The position numbers and the translations under genes are program-made. A DNA stretch of 64,000 nucleotides from Pelagihabitans pacificus (lineage in GTDB: Bacteria > Bacteroidota > Bacteroidia > Flavobacteriales > Flavobacteriaceae), in contig NZ_VIKU02000001.1 of NCBI RefSeq assembly GCF_009371985.2, positions 186,001 through 250,000 on the forward strand. The letters run 5' to 3'. This document shows, piece by piece, positions 1-9,537 of the stretch (positions are counted from its first letter, which is position 1; the number at the start of each line of letters is the position of its first letter). The notes beneath the pieces were generated by a model. It searched no databases. It saw only the letters and a program-made list of their open reading frames with translations, and had not been told where the DNA came from.

Positions 1-73
1 TGATTTTGGTTACATTCTAAATTCCAAACATTATATACTATCAGATATTTTGAAGGATAAGGGATGTTATTTA

Positions 74-1420
74 TCAAAGTATTGGCAGTTTCCAACCATT
101 CTGATAATTCGCGGTGACAAATTCGTTTGCGGCCTCTTCCTTGAATCGATGCGCGGTTTCATCCCAATAGATTCGATTTCCAGTTTTAAAGGCCACATTG
201 CCCATGTGCGACACCAAGGCCGCATCGTATCCTACTTGTATGGGTGCCGTTAACTTGGAGGCGTCCCTACTTTTGACCGCCTCGATGAAATTCACGGTGT
301 GCAAATCGAGCCCGCTGCCCTCGCGTTTTCTGAGGGGAATGGGGTCGATTTTATTCTCTCGTTCCTTATCCCATCCCTGGAACTCCCTTTCGGGAATTAC
401 TTCCCAACCATTACGATCGAGCACCAAGGTGCCGTTGTTACCAATAAAGGCAATACCGTGGTTTCTGCCATAGTTGCCGCCATCAATGCCTGTGGCGTGT
501 TCCCATAAAATGGAGAATCCGTCATATTCAAAAACGGTCTGCAGGCTATCGGGTGTCTCGGAGGCGTCATCGGGATAGGCAAACTTTCCGCCTATGGCCA
601 TCACCGATTTTGGCGTGCCGGCTTTCATGCCGTAGAGCGCATAATCTATAAGATGTACACCCCAGTCGGTCATAAGTCCGCCTGCATAGTCCCAGAACCA
701 TCTGAAATTAAAGTGGAAGCGATTCTCGTTAAAAGGGCGTTTTGGTGCCGGACCCAACCACATATCGTAATCCACTCCTTCGGGAACGGCACTATCGGGG
801 AGTACTGGAACGGGTTTCATCCACCCTTGGTACGCCCATGCCTTTGCCAAACGAATATTACCTAAAGCACCGGAGTGTACGAATTCAATGGCGTCGACAA
901 AGTGCGGTTGACTGCGCTGCCACTGACCTATTTGAACCATTCGGTCACTGGAATTCACATACTTGAGCATAATATCGGCCTCTTGGATCGAATTTGCAAT
1001 CGGTTTTTCACAATACACATCCTTACCAGCCTGTAGCGCATCGGTCAACATTAAGCAATGCCAATGGTCCGGTGTGCCTATAATGACCACATCAATATCC
1101 TTATCGTCCAATAGTTGACGGTAATCTTTGTACCATTTAGGTTTTTTGATACCCGCTTTTTCCAGATCTGCGGTACGCATTCCCAGTACGCTTTCGTCCA
1201 CGTCGCAAAGGGCGACTACCTCCACTTCATTGATCTTGAGCATTGACGAAAGATCTGAAAAGCCCATACCCTTGCAGCCGATGACTCCGACCTGGATACG
1301 GTCATTGGGGCTTACGGTCTTTCTCATTTGTGCCAATAATTCCATCGGAAATAAAAATGCGGCGCCTGTCCCTGCCAGGACAAGACCGCTTTTTTTTATA
1401 AAGTGTCTTCTGTGATACAT
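74..1420 (-). CDS. Exported Gfo/Idh/MocA family oxidoreductase
   Basis: Predicted NAD(P)-dependent sugar or polyol oxidoreductase. The N terminus carries a Tat-like signal (RRHFIKKSG followed by a hydrophobic stretch to about residue 30), so the enzyme is probably exported with its cofactor already bound. A Rossmann motif GVIGCKG lies at residues 45-51 and the family's EKP motif (YCEKP) at 136-140, with a DHWH stretch at 118-121. The length of 448 residues fits the secreted Bacteroidota subfamily. The ATG at 1420 is used because the signal peptide begins there. It stands alone, separated from yajC by a terminator. The substrate cannot be read from the sequence. Confidence 0.93.
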   Translation of the reverse strand: MYHRRHFIKKSGLVLAGTGAAFLFPMELLAQMRKTVSPNDRIQVGVIGCKGMGFSDLSSMLKINEVEVVALCDVDESVLGMRTADLEKAGIKKPKWYKDYRQLLDDKDIDVVIIGTPDHWHCLMLTDALQAGKDVYCEKPIANSIQEADIMLKYVNSSDRMVQIGQWQRSQPHFVDAIEFVHSGALGNIRLAKAWAYQGWMKPVPVLPDSAVPEGVDYDMWLGPAPKRPFNENRFHFNFRWFWDYAGGLMTDWGVHLIDYALYGMKAGTPKSVMAIGGKFAYPDDASETPDSLQTVFEYDGFSILWEHATGIDGGNYGRNHGIAFIGNNGTLVLDRNGWEVIPEREFQGWDKERENKIDPIPLRKREGSGLDLHTVNFIEAVKSRDASKLTAPIQVGYDAALVSHMGNVAFKTGNRIYWDETAHRFKEEAANEFVTANYQNGWKLPIL

Positions 1421-1474
1421 AGTTGTTGATTTAATCTGCTTGAAGATACTTAATTTTCTGTTACCTCCAGAAAT

Positions 1475-1504
1475 TAAAAAGCCCCGACTTTTTCAAGTTG
1501 GGGC
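1475..1504 (-). terminator. Intrinsic terminator after yajC
   Basis: Read on the minus strand, a 10-bp stem GCCCCAACTT/AAGTCGGGGC (one G.U pair) with a GAAA-type loop is followed by a run of five T. It lies just downstream of the yajC stop and ends the nusB-DUF1573-yajC transcript. Confidence 0.8.
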
Positions 1505-1527
1505 CCTTGTATACTCATATAAAGAGA

Positions 1528-1824
1528 TTATTTCTTTACCGCTTTGGGAGTATTCAATTTTTTGCTCATCTCCATTGAAATGGCCGAACGGTCAAACTTG
1601 AGCTTCCCTGCCATTGTTTCCAGGATACAGGACGAATCTTTTTCGCTCAGCTCCATAATCTTACCGTGGAGACCACTTTTAGTGATGACACGATCGCCTT
1701 TTTTTAACTCGGCAGCAAACCTCTTTTCATCTTTTTGGCGTTTCATTTGTGGGCGAATCATAAAGAAATAGGCCACCACAAAAATTAAAATCATCGGCAA
1801 AAATTGCCCTATATTCTCTCCCAT
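1528..1824 (-). CDS. yajC: Preprotein translocase subunit YajC
   Basis: Small accessory subunit of the SecDF-YajC complex in the inner membrane. The 98-residue protein has one N-terminal membrane helix (about residues 9-25, rich in I/V/F) followed by the typical IRPQMKRQK junction and a small basic cytoplasmic domain containing GDRVITKSGLHGKI, the conserved YajC core. It is the last gene of the nusB-DUF1573-yajC run, 25 nt after the DUF1573 gene, and is followed by a terminator. Length and gene order match Bacteroidota yajC. Confidence 0.95.
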   Translation of the reverse strand: MGENIGQFLPMILIFVVAYFFMIRPQMKRQKDEKRFAAELKKGDRVITKSGLHGKIMELSEKDSSCILETMAGKLKFDRSAISMEMSKKLNTPKAVKK

Positions 1825-1849
1825 ATACGTACGTAATTCTTATTGGTTC

Positions 1850-2335
1850 TTATTGGGCTACGGTCGGTCCTGCCGCCTGTGGTCCTCCATTCTTCGGATT
1901 TACAAAAGCTTTGATTCGAAGTAACTCGGAACCTTTTTCGGTATTGGCAGTAATGGTGATGGTCTTGGTCACTTGATTTTGACCGGAACCGTTGAATTTC
2001 ACCAATAGTTCCCCTTTTTCACCCGGAGCTATTGCCTTGTTCTTCGGGTATTCGGGAACCGTACAACCACAGCTACTTTTTGCATCTGTTATAATCAATG
2101 GTCCGTTACCGGTATTGGTAAAGGCAAAAATGGTTTCTTGCGGCGTACCTTGATCAATGGTCCCAAAATCATGCTCTTGCTTTTCAAAGGTCATTACCGG
2201 GACCAACTTTGCGGCTTCATCCCTTTCTGCAGCCTCGGCCACATTCGCCGTATTTACTTTGTTGGCGGCATTTTCCTTACAGGAAGTCAAACTTAACATT
2301 GCGATGGCTCCTAAGGCCAAAAACATTCTTTTCAT
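1850..2335 (-). CDS. DUF1573 domain lipoprotein
   Basis: Predicted lipoprotein with a single DUF1573 domain, an ASPM/SPD-2/Hydin-like immunoglobulin fold common in Bacteroidota envelopes. The signal peptide MKRMFLALGAIAMLSLTSC has a clear lipobox ending at Cys19. The family hallmarks HDFGTI, FTNTGNGPLII, SSCGCT and the GE(K)GELLVKFN stretch are visible. The reading frame is open further upstream, but the ATG at 2335 is chosen because it starts the lipoprotein signal and a promoter lies about 110 nt upstream of it. It sits between nusB and yajC, a conserved Bacteroidota arrangement. The molecular function is unknown. Confidence 0.9.
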   Translation of the reverse strand: MKRMFLALGAIAMLSLTSCKENAANKVNTANVAEAAERDEAAKLVPVMTFEKQEHDFGTIDQGTPQETIFAFTNTGNGPLIITDAKSSCGCTVPEYPKNKAIAPGEKGELLVKFNGSGQNQVTKTITITANTEKGSELLRIKAFVNPKNGGPQAAGPTVAQ

Positions 2336-2448
2336 CATTTTTATTTTTATTGTTAGTTTCTTAAGGTGCCGTTTATCGATGAACATCTGTAAACCTGCAC
2401 TCTTAGGTAACGTAGCACCTGTGTATTTTATTTTATCCTACGCGAGTG

Positions 2449-2456
2449 CAAAATTA
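2449..2456 (-). promoter_or_regulatory. Probable -7 promoter element for DUF1573-yajC
   Basis: The minus strand reads TAATTTTG, an exact match to the Bacteroidota -7 consensus TAnnTTTG, in the gap between nusB and the DUF1573 gene. It would give those two genes a transcript independent of nusB with a leader of about 100 nt. Confidence 0.5.
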
Positions 2457-2466
2457 AAGAAATAAT

Positions 2467-3414
2467 TTATAATAGCCCTCTACCCACTTTGTTAAGTTTG
2501 CCCTCTGTTCGGTATTCCTTTACCAACTTATCCAATATACCGTTAATAAAGATACTGCTCTTAGGTGTTGAATACTCCTTTGCGATTTCCAAAAATTCAT
2601 TAATGGTCACCTTCTCAGGTATTGACGGAAAATTAAGTAATTCGCAAATAGCCATTTTTAACAACACTCCATCGATATCCGCAATCCGATCTTTATCCCA
2701 ATTGGGGGTCTTTCCTTCTATTTCACGCTCCCATTCGGCATCGTTCAACAAGGTCTTGGTCAACAGATTTTGGGCAAACACCATGTCTTCTTCATCTTTC
2801 AATAGTTTTGGTAAAAAGAACGATTCGTTTTGCCCCTCAGTTACTTTTTTAAACTGCTTTAACAAAAAAGTGTTTACAATCGGAATGTCATCGACCCAAG
2901 TGAGTTTATTATCCTCAAAGTACTCGTAAATCTTATCGTTCGGGGCAATCACTTCCCTGAACAGTTGTAGTACCAAGTTTTTGTCCTCCTTGTAGGAGCT
3001 ACTCCCCGAATTCATGTAGTCATTGTAAATAGCACTATCGACAATGGCCTTGTAAATTAATTTTACGTATTCTTCGTTCAAATACCAATTGTTCAATTTA
3101 CGCTTGGCAAGTTCGCTCTTTAGCGCTTTGTTGTTGACCAATTGTAGAAGTAGGCGATTATTGATAAACTTTTGTTTATCCGGATAGGCATCCGAGCTGT
3201 TGGATAAATACTTCTTCGATGCGCGTTGTAACTGGTCGGTCGCCATGCCGTGCAGCTCTATCAAAAGGCTTAGAAGCAGTAAGTAGAGGGTGTACATATT
3301 CTCTATGCTGGATTTGAGAAACTTCTCTTGCTTCTCCAAAGAATCGTCCTTGGATTGGGTCAAGGCGTAAATACATTGCATCACTTTTACCCGAATATGC
3401 CTTCTTGTTAGCAT
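2467..3414 (-). CDS. nusB: Transcription antitermination factor NusB (long Bacteroidota form)
   Basis: RNA-binding antitermination factor that acts with NusE/S10 on rRNA transcription. At 315 residues it is more than twice the length of E. coli NusB. The C-terminal third (from about residue 210) carries the NusB/RsmB-type helical domain: DGVLLKMAICELL, PSIPEKVTINEFLEIAKEYS and SSIFINGILDKL. The N-terminal half, starting RRHIRVKVMQCIYAL, is a helical extension usual in Bacteroidota. It starts the nusB-DUF1573-yajC run and is divergent from the ABC exporter gene at 3645. Confidence 0.93.
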   Translation of the reverse strand: MLTRRHIRVKVMQCIYALTQSKDDSLEKQEKFLKSSIENMYTLYLLLLSLLIELHGMATDQLQRASKKYLSNSSDAYPDKQKFINNRLLLQLVNNKALKSELAKRKLNNWYLNEEYVKLIYKAIVDSAIYNDYMNSGSSSYKEDKNLVLQLFREVIAPNDKIYEYFEDNKLTWVDDIPIVNTFLLKQFKKVTEGQNESFFLPKLLKDEEDMVFAQNLLTKTLLNDAEWEREIEGKTPNWDKDRIADIDGVLLKMAICELLNFPSIPEKVTINEFLEIAKEYSTPKSSIFINGILDKLVKEYRTEGKLNKVGRGLL

Positions 3415-3644
3415 GTTAAAGAACTTTTATGGAATTGGGTTTATTCGTTACGGCTGCAAAAATAGGAATCTATTTTCAATACTGGTCGTTGAATGTACGT
3501 TTATCATCACATGGGATGGAAAACGGTATGCTTCCCGTTTACTCCAGTCCACAAGAAATCAAACGGTTTATGTTTTTCTTTGCATTTGGCGCTTGCGAGG
3601 TACTACCAACAGGCCTATCTTTACCGACTTAGCGCAACGCTTGA

Positions 3645-5399
3645 ATGAAAGAACTTAAATACCTCAACAAATACTTCAAAAAGTACTGGCTAAAGCTGCT
3701 TCTAGGGGTCATTATTACGATTATTGCCCGAATCTTCTCATTGGTCATGCCATCCTATGTAAAGAAATCTATCGAAGTAATTGAAGATTTCAGCGCAGAT
3801 CAGTTATTGGAGCAGGAGGCCCGGGGGTTACTCTTGGAGTATATTTTGATCATTCTTGCCACGGCCCTCTTATCGGGACTATTCACTTTTTTAATGCGAC
3901 AGACCATTATCAACGTATCCCGCTATATCGAGTATGACCTAAAGAACGAAGTATTTGACCATTATCAATATCTGAATCTCAATTTTTACAAAAAGAATAG
4001 AACCGGCGATTTGATGAATCGTATCAGCGAGGATATCAACCAAGTACGGTTGTATGCAGGCCCCGCCATTATGTATGGTATGAATGCCCTCACCCTTTTC
4101 GCCTGTTTGATACCACTGATGTTTATAAAGGCCCCGACCATTGCCCTGTATACGATAGCGCCTTTCCCCATACTCTCTTTTTTGATTTACAATATCAGTA
4201 AGATCATCCATAAAAGAAGTACGAAGGTTCAGGAGTTTCTTTCCAGGTTATCGACCTTTACCCAAGAATCATTTTCCGGGGTCGCGGTCATAAAAGCGTA
4301 TGGCTTGGAACCCAAAATACATGACGATGTGGAAACATTGGCGTCGGAAGGAAAAAGCAAAAGTGTTGACTTGGCAAAGGTCGATGCCTGGTTCTTTCCC
4401 TTGATGATCTTGCTGATAGGTGTGAGCAATATTTTTGTCATTTATATCGGCGGCAAGCAATACATGAATGGGGAAATCGACTCGATTGGTATCATCGCCG
4501 AATTTATTCTTTATGTGAACATGTTGACGTGGCCCGTAGCCATCGTAGGGTGGCTCACCTCTATCGTGCAACGTGCGGAAGCCTCCCAAAAAAGAATCAA
4601 TGAATTCTTGAAAGAGGAGCCCGAAATCAGAAATGAAGTAGACGAATCGACACCTATTGAAGGAAAAATAGAGTTTAGAAATGTTTCTTTCACCTATGAG
4701 GATACGGAAATTACCGCTCTCAAAAATCTTTCGTTCACAGTGCATCCTGGGGAAACCGTTGCCATTTTAGGAAAAACAGGTTCCGGAAAATCGACCGTTT
4801 TGGAATTAATAGCGCGACTGTACGATGTGAGCGGCGGTGAGATACTTATCGACGATGTTCCAATAAAAAACTTGAACTTGTTCAGCCTTCGGGAAGCAAT
4901 CGGAACCGTACCGCAAGACGCTTTCCTCTTTTCCGACTCCATAAGCAATAACATCAAATTTGGCAAGAACAACGCTACCGATGAAGAAGTGGTTACCGTG
5001 GCAAAGAATGCCGTGGTACATGAAAACATAATAGGGTTTTCCAAACAATACGATACGGTCCTTGGGGAAAGGGGCATCACTTTAAGTGGCGGTCAAAAGC
5101 AACGGGTATCGATTGCCCGTGCCCTGTTGAAAGACCCAAGAATATATTTGTTCGATGATTGCCTATCGGCCGTCGATACGGAAACCGAGGAAGAAATCCT
5201 GAACAATCTCAAGCAGGCATCCCAAAATCGTACCACCCTAATTGTGAGCCATCGGGTCTCCTCGGCGAAGAACGCCGATAAGATATTGGTTTTGGAAGAT
5301 GGGCAACTGATACAGCAGGGAACCCATGAGGAGTTGAATGCGATAGAAGGATACTACAAAGAACTTTATTTGAACCAGTTGTCGGAGAAAGAAAACTAA
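3645..5399 (+). CDS. ABC exporter half-transporter, permease fused to ATPase
   Basis: Type IV ABC exporter of the MsbA/multidrug class in the inner membrane. Residues 1-310 form a six-helix membrane domain, the rest the nucleotide-binding domain. The Walker A is GKTGSGKST (376-384), the signature LSGGQ (480-484) and the switch histidine lies in SHRVSSA. The Walker B ends LFDDCLSAVD with Asp505 where canonical half-transporters carry the catalytic Glu. In heterodimeric exporters this substitution marks the degenerate site, but no partner half-transporter is adjacent. The substrate is unknown. It is followed 78 nt later by the DUF3276 gene. Confidence 0.93.
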   Translation: MKELKYLNKYFKKYWLKLLLGVIITIIARIFSLVMPSYVKKSIEVIEDFSADQLLEQEARGLLLEYILIILATALLSGLFTFLMRQTIINVSRYIEYDLKNEVFDHYQYLNLNFYKKNRTGDLMNRISEDINQVRLYAGPAIMYGMNALTLFACLIPLMFIKAPTIALYTIAPFPILSFLIYNISKIIHKRSTKVQEFLSRLSTFTQESFSGVAVIKAYGLEPKIHDDVETLASEGKSKSVDLAKVDAWFFPLMILLIGVSNIFVIYIGGKQYMNGEIDSIGIIAEFILYVNMLTWPVAIVGWLTSIVQRAEASQKRINEFLKEEPEIRNEVDESTPIEGKIEFRNVSFTYEDTEITALKNLSFTVHPGETVAILGKTGSGKSTVLELIARLYDVSGGEILIDDVPIKNLNLFSLREAIGTVPQDAFLFSDSISNNIKFGKNNATDEEVVTVAKNAVVHENIIGFSKQYDTVLGERGITLSGGQKQRVSIARALLKDPRIYLFDDCLSAVDTETEEEILNNLKQASQNRTTLIVSHRVSSAKNADKILVLEDGQLIQQGTHEELNAIEGYYKELYLNQLSEKEN

Positions 5400-5477
5400 A
5401 AAATTGTTGTTCGATACGCATTTTTTTTTCATTTTTGATAGATTAACACTTATTTAAATAACTAGACACTAAACGAA

Positions 5478-5858
5478 ATGGGCGAAAGAAACATTGAAGA
5501 TCAGGAAGAAATATATTCCAAAGTCTTACGGGCTGGAAGAAGAACGTACTTTTTCGATGTAAGGAGCACCAAGGCCGGAGACTATTATCTTACGATTACT
5601 GAAAGCAAAAAGTTTACCCACGACGATGGCTCTTTCCATTATAAAAAACACAAGATATACTTATATAAGGAAGACTTTGAAGCCTTTAGGGAGCATGTAT
5701 CGGAGATGATGGATTATATTATCGATGAAAAGGGGACAGAGGTCATTTCCGAAAGACATCAGAAAGACTATAAAAAAGAGGAAGATCCCAGAACCACCAA
5801 TAACGGGGAGGTCACGCCCTCTGATAGCTTCACGGATATCGACTTTGATGATATCTAA
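5478..5858 (+). CDS. PUR-alpha-like nucleic-acid-binding protein (DUF3276)
   Basis: Small single-domain PUR-repeat protein of the DUF3276 family, found across Bacteroidota and in Borrelia, where the homologue binds single-stranded nucleic acid. Residues 10-90 hold the PUR fold signatures: EIYSKVLRAGRRTYFFDVRST, YYLTITESKK and the HKIYLYKEDFEAF segment. The C-terminal tail from about residue 95 is acidic and probably disordered. It follows the ABC exporter and ends at a strong terminator. The specific target in this organism is not known. Confidence 0.93.
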   Translation: MGERNIEDQEEIYSKVLRAGRRTYFFDVRSTKAGDYYLTITESKKFTHDDGSFHYKKHKIYLYKEDFEAFREHVSEMMDYIIDEKGTEVISERHQKDYKKEEDPRTTNNGEVTPSDSFTDIDFDDI

Positions 5859-5884
5859 GTCTCCGGATTGAAAAATCAAGTTTA

Positions 5885-5914
5885 AAACGGCCTGTTCTTA
5901 ATGGCCGTTTTTTT
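5885..5914 (+). terminator. Intrinsic terminator after DUF3276
   Basis: Perfect 8-bp stem AAACGGCC/GGCCGTTT with a 10-nt loop followed by T run, 26 nt after the DUF3276 stop. It separates this gene from the M14 peptidase gene. Confidence 0.9.
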
Positions 5915-5946
5915 ATATTTAACCATTGACTAAACCCAACGGAAAA

Positions 5947-8472
5947 ATGAAAAGATTTTTATTGATTCCCCTGATACTCCTAGGCATCAACACAAGAGCG
6001 CAGGAGAACTTGGACCTGAATTACTACCTTCCACAAGACATCACTTATGACAGCAATATTCCTACCCCCAAGGAGGTAATCGGCCATGAAGTGGGTGAAT
6101 GGCATGTAACCCACGATAAACTGGAATTTTACATGCGAACCTTGGCAGCTGCCAGTGACCGTATTTCTATAGAAAATCGTGGTGAGACATTTGAGGGCAG
6201 GCCTATTTTACTTCTCACGGTTACCTCACCCAACAACCACCAAAAACTGGAAAAAATCCGGATGGATCATATTGCATTGAGTGAAAATGGCGCCGGTTCA
6301 CTGAATTTGGAAGAAATGCCGATCATCGTATACCAGGGATTCTCCATACACGGCAATGAACCCAGTGGGGCCAATGCAGGATTGGCCTATGCCTACTACT
6401 TGGCTGCAGCCCAAGGACCGGAAATCGAGGCGTTATTGAACGATATGGTGATCCTAATGGATCCGTCCTATAATCCCGACGGCCTGCAGCGCTTTGCCTA
6501 TTGGGCCAACACCAACAAGAGCATCAATCTGAACGCCGACAATAATGAAAGGGAATATCATGAAGTGTGGCCAGGTGGTCGCACGAACCACTATTGGTTC
6601 GACATGAACCGCGATTGGCTGCCAGTTCAACTTCCCGAAAGTCGTGCTCGGATCAGGACTTTTCACAAATGGTTGCCCAACATCCTCACCGACCATCATG
6701 AAATGGGCACCAACTCCACGTTTTTCTTTCAGCCGGGAGAACCCACGCGGGTACATCCTTTGACCCCGAAAATCAATCAGGAACTCACGGCCGAAATTGG
6801 GACCTATCATGCCAGGGCGCTTGACAAAATCGGCTCTCTTTACTATTCGGAGGAAGGATACGACGACTATTATTATGGGAAGGGATCCACCTTTCCCGAT
6901 GTGAATGGCTGTATCGGTATCCTTTTCGAACAGGGTAGCTCCAGAGGGCATGTCCAAGAAAGCGAGAATGGATTGCTGACCTTTCCTTTCACCATACGAA
7001 ACCAGTTTACAACGGCCTTGTCAACCATCGAAGCGGCTAAAGAAATGCGTCCCAAAATCCTACAATACCAACGTGACTTTTATAGCAGCTTACGAAACGA
7101 AGGGGCTAGGAGCAAAACCAAGGCCATCGTTTTCGGAGACAGCAAGGATGCTGCCAAGACATGGCACTTTGCCGAGATCTTGAATCGCCACGGTATCAAA
7201 TTCCATGAATTGGCCAATGACGTTACCTTGGATGGGAAAGCCTTCAAAAAGGGAAATAGCTATGTAGTACCCATGAACCAGAAAAATCCCCGTTTGATTC
7301 AGGCCATGTTCGAAAAGCGAACCACTTTCACCGATAGTTTATTTTATGATATTTCGGCATGGACCTTTCCCCTCGCTTTTAATGTGGACTATTCCGAATT
7401 ATCATCTTTGGCCAACGCCGGACCTGAGGTTGCGAATTTTACAGAGCTTGCAGGTGGGGTTGACAAAGCGAGTAATTATGCCTATCTATTCGAATGGCAT
7501 GAGTATTATACGCCGAGGGCATTAAATGCGATTACCAATAACGGGATTAGGGCCAAAGTTGCCAAATCACCCTTCACTTTGGAAGGCCGGCAATACGATT
7601 ATGGCACAATAATGGTCCCGGTACAGAACCAGAAGCTGAATGGAGAAGAGCTGTATCAATTCCTTGACAAAGTTGCGAAGGAGAGTAAGATTCAAATAAC
7701 AGCGGTAGGTACAGGACTTACCAAAGGCATCGATTTGGGAAGCAATGACTTTGATCCGGTCAAAAAACAAAAAGTGGCCATTATCGTCGGCGATGGCATC
7801 CGGTCCTATGATGCTGGGGAAATCTGGCATCTATTCGACACCCGCTACCAAATGAAGCTCACCAAAATAGACGTCTCCTATTTTGGGCGTGCCGACCTAA
7901 GCAAGTATACCGATATCATCATACCCAGTGCCTGGGGCAATGGATCGCTGAGTGAATCGGATGCCAAAAAACTAAAAAATTGGGTCAAGGCAGGGGGCAC
8001 CCTGATCGGGTATCGAAACGCGGTCGAATGGCTTCAAAAAAACGAACTCATGAAACTAGAGTTCAAGAAAGATACGCTCGTAGCCAAGAACATTTCCTTT
8101 GAGGAAAAACGTGATTTCAACGGAGCCCAGGTTACAGGAGGTGCCATTTTCGAGGCAAAACAAGATCGTTCCCATCCAATTAACTTTGGGTATAAAAATA
8201 ACAAACTGGCACTTTTTCGGAATACGAACATCTATATTGAGCCTAATAAGGATAGCTACAACAATCCTATTCAATATACCGATGACCCGCTGCTAAGCGG
8301 ATACATTTCGGAGGAAAATTTAGATTTGATCAAGAATAGTGTCCCATTTCAAGTACAGCGTATGGGTAAGGGGCGCGTAATTGCATTTACCGATAACACC
8401 AATTTCAGGGCTTTTTGGTATGGTACCAATAAGCTATTGATGAACGCTATCTTTTTTGGTGGAATGATGTAA
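5947..8472 (+). CDS. Secreted M14-family zinc carboxypeptidase
   Basis: Exported metallopeptidase. A Sec signal peptide (MKRFLLIPLILLGINTRAQ) is followed by the M14 catalytic domain: zinc ligands His135 and Glu138 in HGNE, a third ligand in TDHHEMG (His250/251), and a candidate general base Glu328 in LFEQGSSRGH. The C-terminal part from about residue 600 resembles a class I glutamine-amidotransferase-like fold (VAIIVGDGIRSYDAGE, IIIPSAWGNG), a combination known in the large Bacteroidota M14 proteins. The frame is open from a TTG at 5926, but the ATG at 5947 is preferred because it gives the proper basic n-region. The substrate peptide is unknown. Confidence 0.93.
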   Translation: MKRFLLIPLILLGINTRAQENLDLNYYLPQDITYDSNIPTPKEVIGHEVGEWHVTHDKLEFYMRTLAAASDRISIENRGETFEGRPILLLTVTSPNNHQKLEKIRMDHIALSENGAGSLNLEEMPIIVYQGFSIHGNEPSGANAGLAYAYYLAAAQGPEIEALLNDMVILMDPSYNPDGLQRFAYWANTNKSINLNADNNEREYHEVWPGGRTNHYWFDMNRDWLPVQLPESRARIRTFHKWLPNILTDHHEMGTNSTFFFQPGEPTRVHPLTPKINQELTAEIGTYHARALDKIGSLYYSEEGYDDYYYGKGSTFPDVNGCIGILFEQGSSRGHVQESENGLLTFPFTIRNQFTTALSTIEAAKEMRPKILQYQRDFYSSLRNEGARSKTKAIVFGDSKDAAKTWHFAEILNRHGIKFHELANDVTLDGKAFKKGNSYVVPMNQKNPRLIQAMFEKRTTFTDSLFYDISAWTFPLAFNVDYSELSSLANAGPEVANFTELAGGVDKASNYAYLFEWHEYYTPRALNAITNNGIRAKVAKSPFTLEGRQYDYGTIMVPVQNQKLNGEELYQFLDKVAKESKIQITAVGTGLTKGIDLGSNDFDPVKKQKVAIIVGDGIRSYDAGEIWHLFDTRYQMKLTKIDVSYFGRADLSKYTDIIIPSAWGNGSLSESDAKKLKNWVKAGGTLIGYRNAVEWLQKNELMKLEFKKDTLVAKNISFEEKRDFNGAQVTGGAIFEAKQDRSHPINFGYKNNKLALFRNTNIYIEPNKDSYNNPIQYTDDPLLSGYISEENLDLIKNSVPFQVQRMGKGRVIAFTDNTNFRAFWYGTNKLLMNAIFFGGMM

Positions 8473-8493
8473 CGGGTTTTGACACATCCAAGA

Positions 8494-9537
8494 TTAGCTT
8501 AGCTTAACATACGCCCAGTTGAACAGAAAAAGGCCCAACAGGCTATAGATTGCTGTCCAAGGATTTAGTAGAAGAGCTATCGAAAGAAAAAGGAATAAAT
8601 AGTAAGCAGGTAATGCCAGCAACGAAAAGGCAAAACGGATGGTGGCGGTAAATTCGCGTTCCCAGACTTTGGGTTTCATCCAACCCCACCATAGAAGTAC
8701 AACGGGTAGGTTAGCCAGCACAAAGATACCTTTGTAAAGCGGCTTCAAACCGTTCACCACCGGTAGCGAAGTCTTGCCCCGATCCATATGGGGTAATCGG
8801 CCTATCGTATCATTCACCTCCGAAGGTTTCAGATAATCGACCCCTAGGGCATCCAAACGCCCAACGGTGACGTCATATGTTGCCTCATCATCAATGTGGG
8901 TCGTTAAACCGCTTATTCGTTCGGCGACCAGCGCCTTGATGGTGTTGGTAGATGTATGGATGTTCGACTTATCGTACAGGGGAAGAACCGGAATAGCCGA
9001 CCCAAACTGAACGGCTACCTGGTCCGGAAAGCCCGTATTGCTTCTATAGTTCAGTCCGACAGGTACCAGTTGAATGTCCAAATTTGGGGTTTTATCCAAC
9101 GCACCAAAAAGAATACGTGTAAACCCTTTGCTAAGGGGGCGGACCCTTCTCTTAATGTTGTGATTCGCCTCCGGGAACATCAATATCGCTTGATTTCTTT
9201 CCAGGATTTCCGCACATCGCGCAAATACCGCATCATTATTTTTCAATGCTTCCCTACCATCCCTTATGCGATAGATCGGTATCATCCGTAAATAGGTGAA
9301 AAAACGTTTTAACCATGTTTTCCTGAACACATCGGATCGAGTGAGAAAATAGGGTTTACGGCCACAATCCACCGCCAATAGCAATACATCCATTAAGGCG
9401 CTTTGGTGGTTGGGCAGGAATAGGACCGGTTTATCTTTTGGTACCTTTTCGAGTCCGGATATCTGAATCTTTCCGTAATAAAGGTAGAATCCACTCTTTA
9501 TCCAGAATTTTAGTATGCTATATCCCAAATTTCTCAA
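8494..9537 (-). CDS. Lysophospholipid acyltransferase family protein (PlsC-like)
   Basis: Membrane acyltransferase expected to acylate a glycerophosphate or lysolipid. The acceptor motif NHQSALMD (43-50) places His44 and Asp50 one residue further apart than the classical HX4D spacing, and FPEANHN (121-127) is the third PlsC block. Two hydrophobic segments near the C terminus (about 260-340) suggest membrane anchoring. It overlaps the BASS transporter gene upstream by 4 nt, so the two are probably translated from one mRNA. The precise acceptor cannot be assigned. Confidence 0.88.
   Translation of the reverse strand: MRNLGYSILKFWIKSGFYLYYGKIQISGLEKVPKDKPVLFLPNHQSALMDVLLLAVDCGRKPYFLTRSDVFRKTWLKRFFTYLRMIPIYRIRDGREALKNNDAVFARCAEILERNQAILMFPEANHNIKRRVRPLSKGFTRILFGALDKTPNLDIQLVPVGLNYRSNTGFPDQVAVQFGSAIPVLPLYDKSNIHTSTNTIKALVAERISGLTTHIDDEATYDVTVGRLDALGVDYLKPSEVNDTIGRLPHMDRGKTSLPVVNGLKPLYKGIFVLANLPVVLLWWGWMKPKVWEREFTATIRFAFSLLALPAYYLFLFLSIALLLNPWTAIYSLLGLFLFNWAYVKLS

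Noticed and set aside
3413-3644. 67-81 codon open frames between nusB and the ABC exporter gene.
   Set aside because: They overlap each other in different frames, show no recognisable motif and lie in a divergent promoter region.
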